NCBI GenBank assembly: GCA_035559315.1
Contig: DATMBJ010000037.1
Coordinates: 1-6,077, forward strand
DNA: 6,077 nucleotides
Direction: 5' to 3'
Origin: DATLZM01 sp035559315
GTDB taxonomy: Bacteria; Actinomycetota; UBA4738; HRBIN12
Shown piece after piece: positions 6,060 to 6,077 of this stretch. The notes below the pieces were generated by a model that had not been told where the DNA came from, made no database searches, and saw only the letters and a program-made list of their open reading frames with translations. Position 1 is the stretch's first letter; each line of letters starts with the position of its first letter. The position numbers were made by a program, and so were the translations under genes.

Positions 6060-6077
6060 GTGGGCCAGGCGGTCTGC
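6060..6077 (+). CDS. Possible start of a further gene after folK (truncated by window end)
   Basis: A GTG at 6060 opens six codons (MGQAVC) to the window edge. A second candidate, GTG at 6053, overlaps the folK stop as GTGA and would begin MSRGPGGL. The tight spacing of the operon makes a following gene likely, but too little sequence is visible to choose between the frames or name a product. Confidence 0.22.

Noticed and set aside
1..6077. CRISPR array, insertion sequence or phage genes
   Set aside because: No spaced direct repeats, no paired terminal inverted repeats and no transposase or integrase motifs were seen.

Overview
The DNA is extremely GC-rich (by eye about three quarters G+C, with nearly every third codon position G or C) and uses GTG starts heavily. 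The gene order folP-(hydrolase)-folB-folK, the proline/threonine/serine tail on the penicillin-binding protein and a TANNNT-type -10 element close to the folP start all suggest an actinobacterium (Actinomycetota) or a similarly GC-rich, poorly sampled lineage. The phylum is an inference; no rRNA or other lineage marker is present.

Layout. From the left edge to 2044 (+) lies most of a class A penicillin-binding protein, whose start is probably outside the window. Its first visible bases hold a 27-bp tandem duplication that lengthens the basic cytoplasmic segment before the membrane anchor. Converging on it, with 33 nt between the stops, is a minus-strand gene (2078-3481) for an exported eight-bladed PQQ-like beta-propeller with cysteine pairs at matching places in most blades. 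A 171-nt divergent region (3482-3652) holds a plausible promoter for the propeller gene, a -10 element that could drive folP leaderless, and a 30-codon minus-strand fragment resembling the C-terminus of a PIN-domain (VapC-like) toxin, probably a decayed gene.

From 3653 to 6056 (+) runs a tight folate operon: folP (dihydropteroate synthase), a short alpha/beta-hydrolase, folB (dihydroneopterin aldolase) and folK (HPPK). Gaps are 5 nt, a 4-nt overlap and 3 nt, so co-transcription and coupled translation are likely. FolB makes 6-hydroxymethyl-dihydropterin, FolK pyrophosphorylates it, and FolP joins it to p-aminobenzoate to give dihydropteroate. folE and folC are not in the window. The hydrolase is the unexplained member: it keeps the acid and histidine of the triad, but glycine sits where the nucleophile is expected, with serine one place later. 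The last 18-25 nt may start another gene.

Most of the window is ordinary housekeeping content. The points most worth a second look are the hydrolase embedded in the folate operon, the PIN-like relic, and the cysteine-paired propeller.
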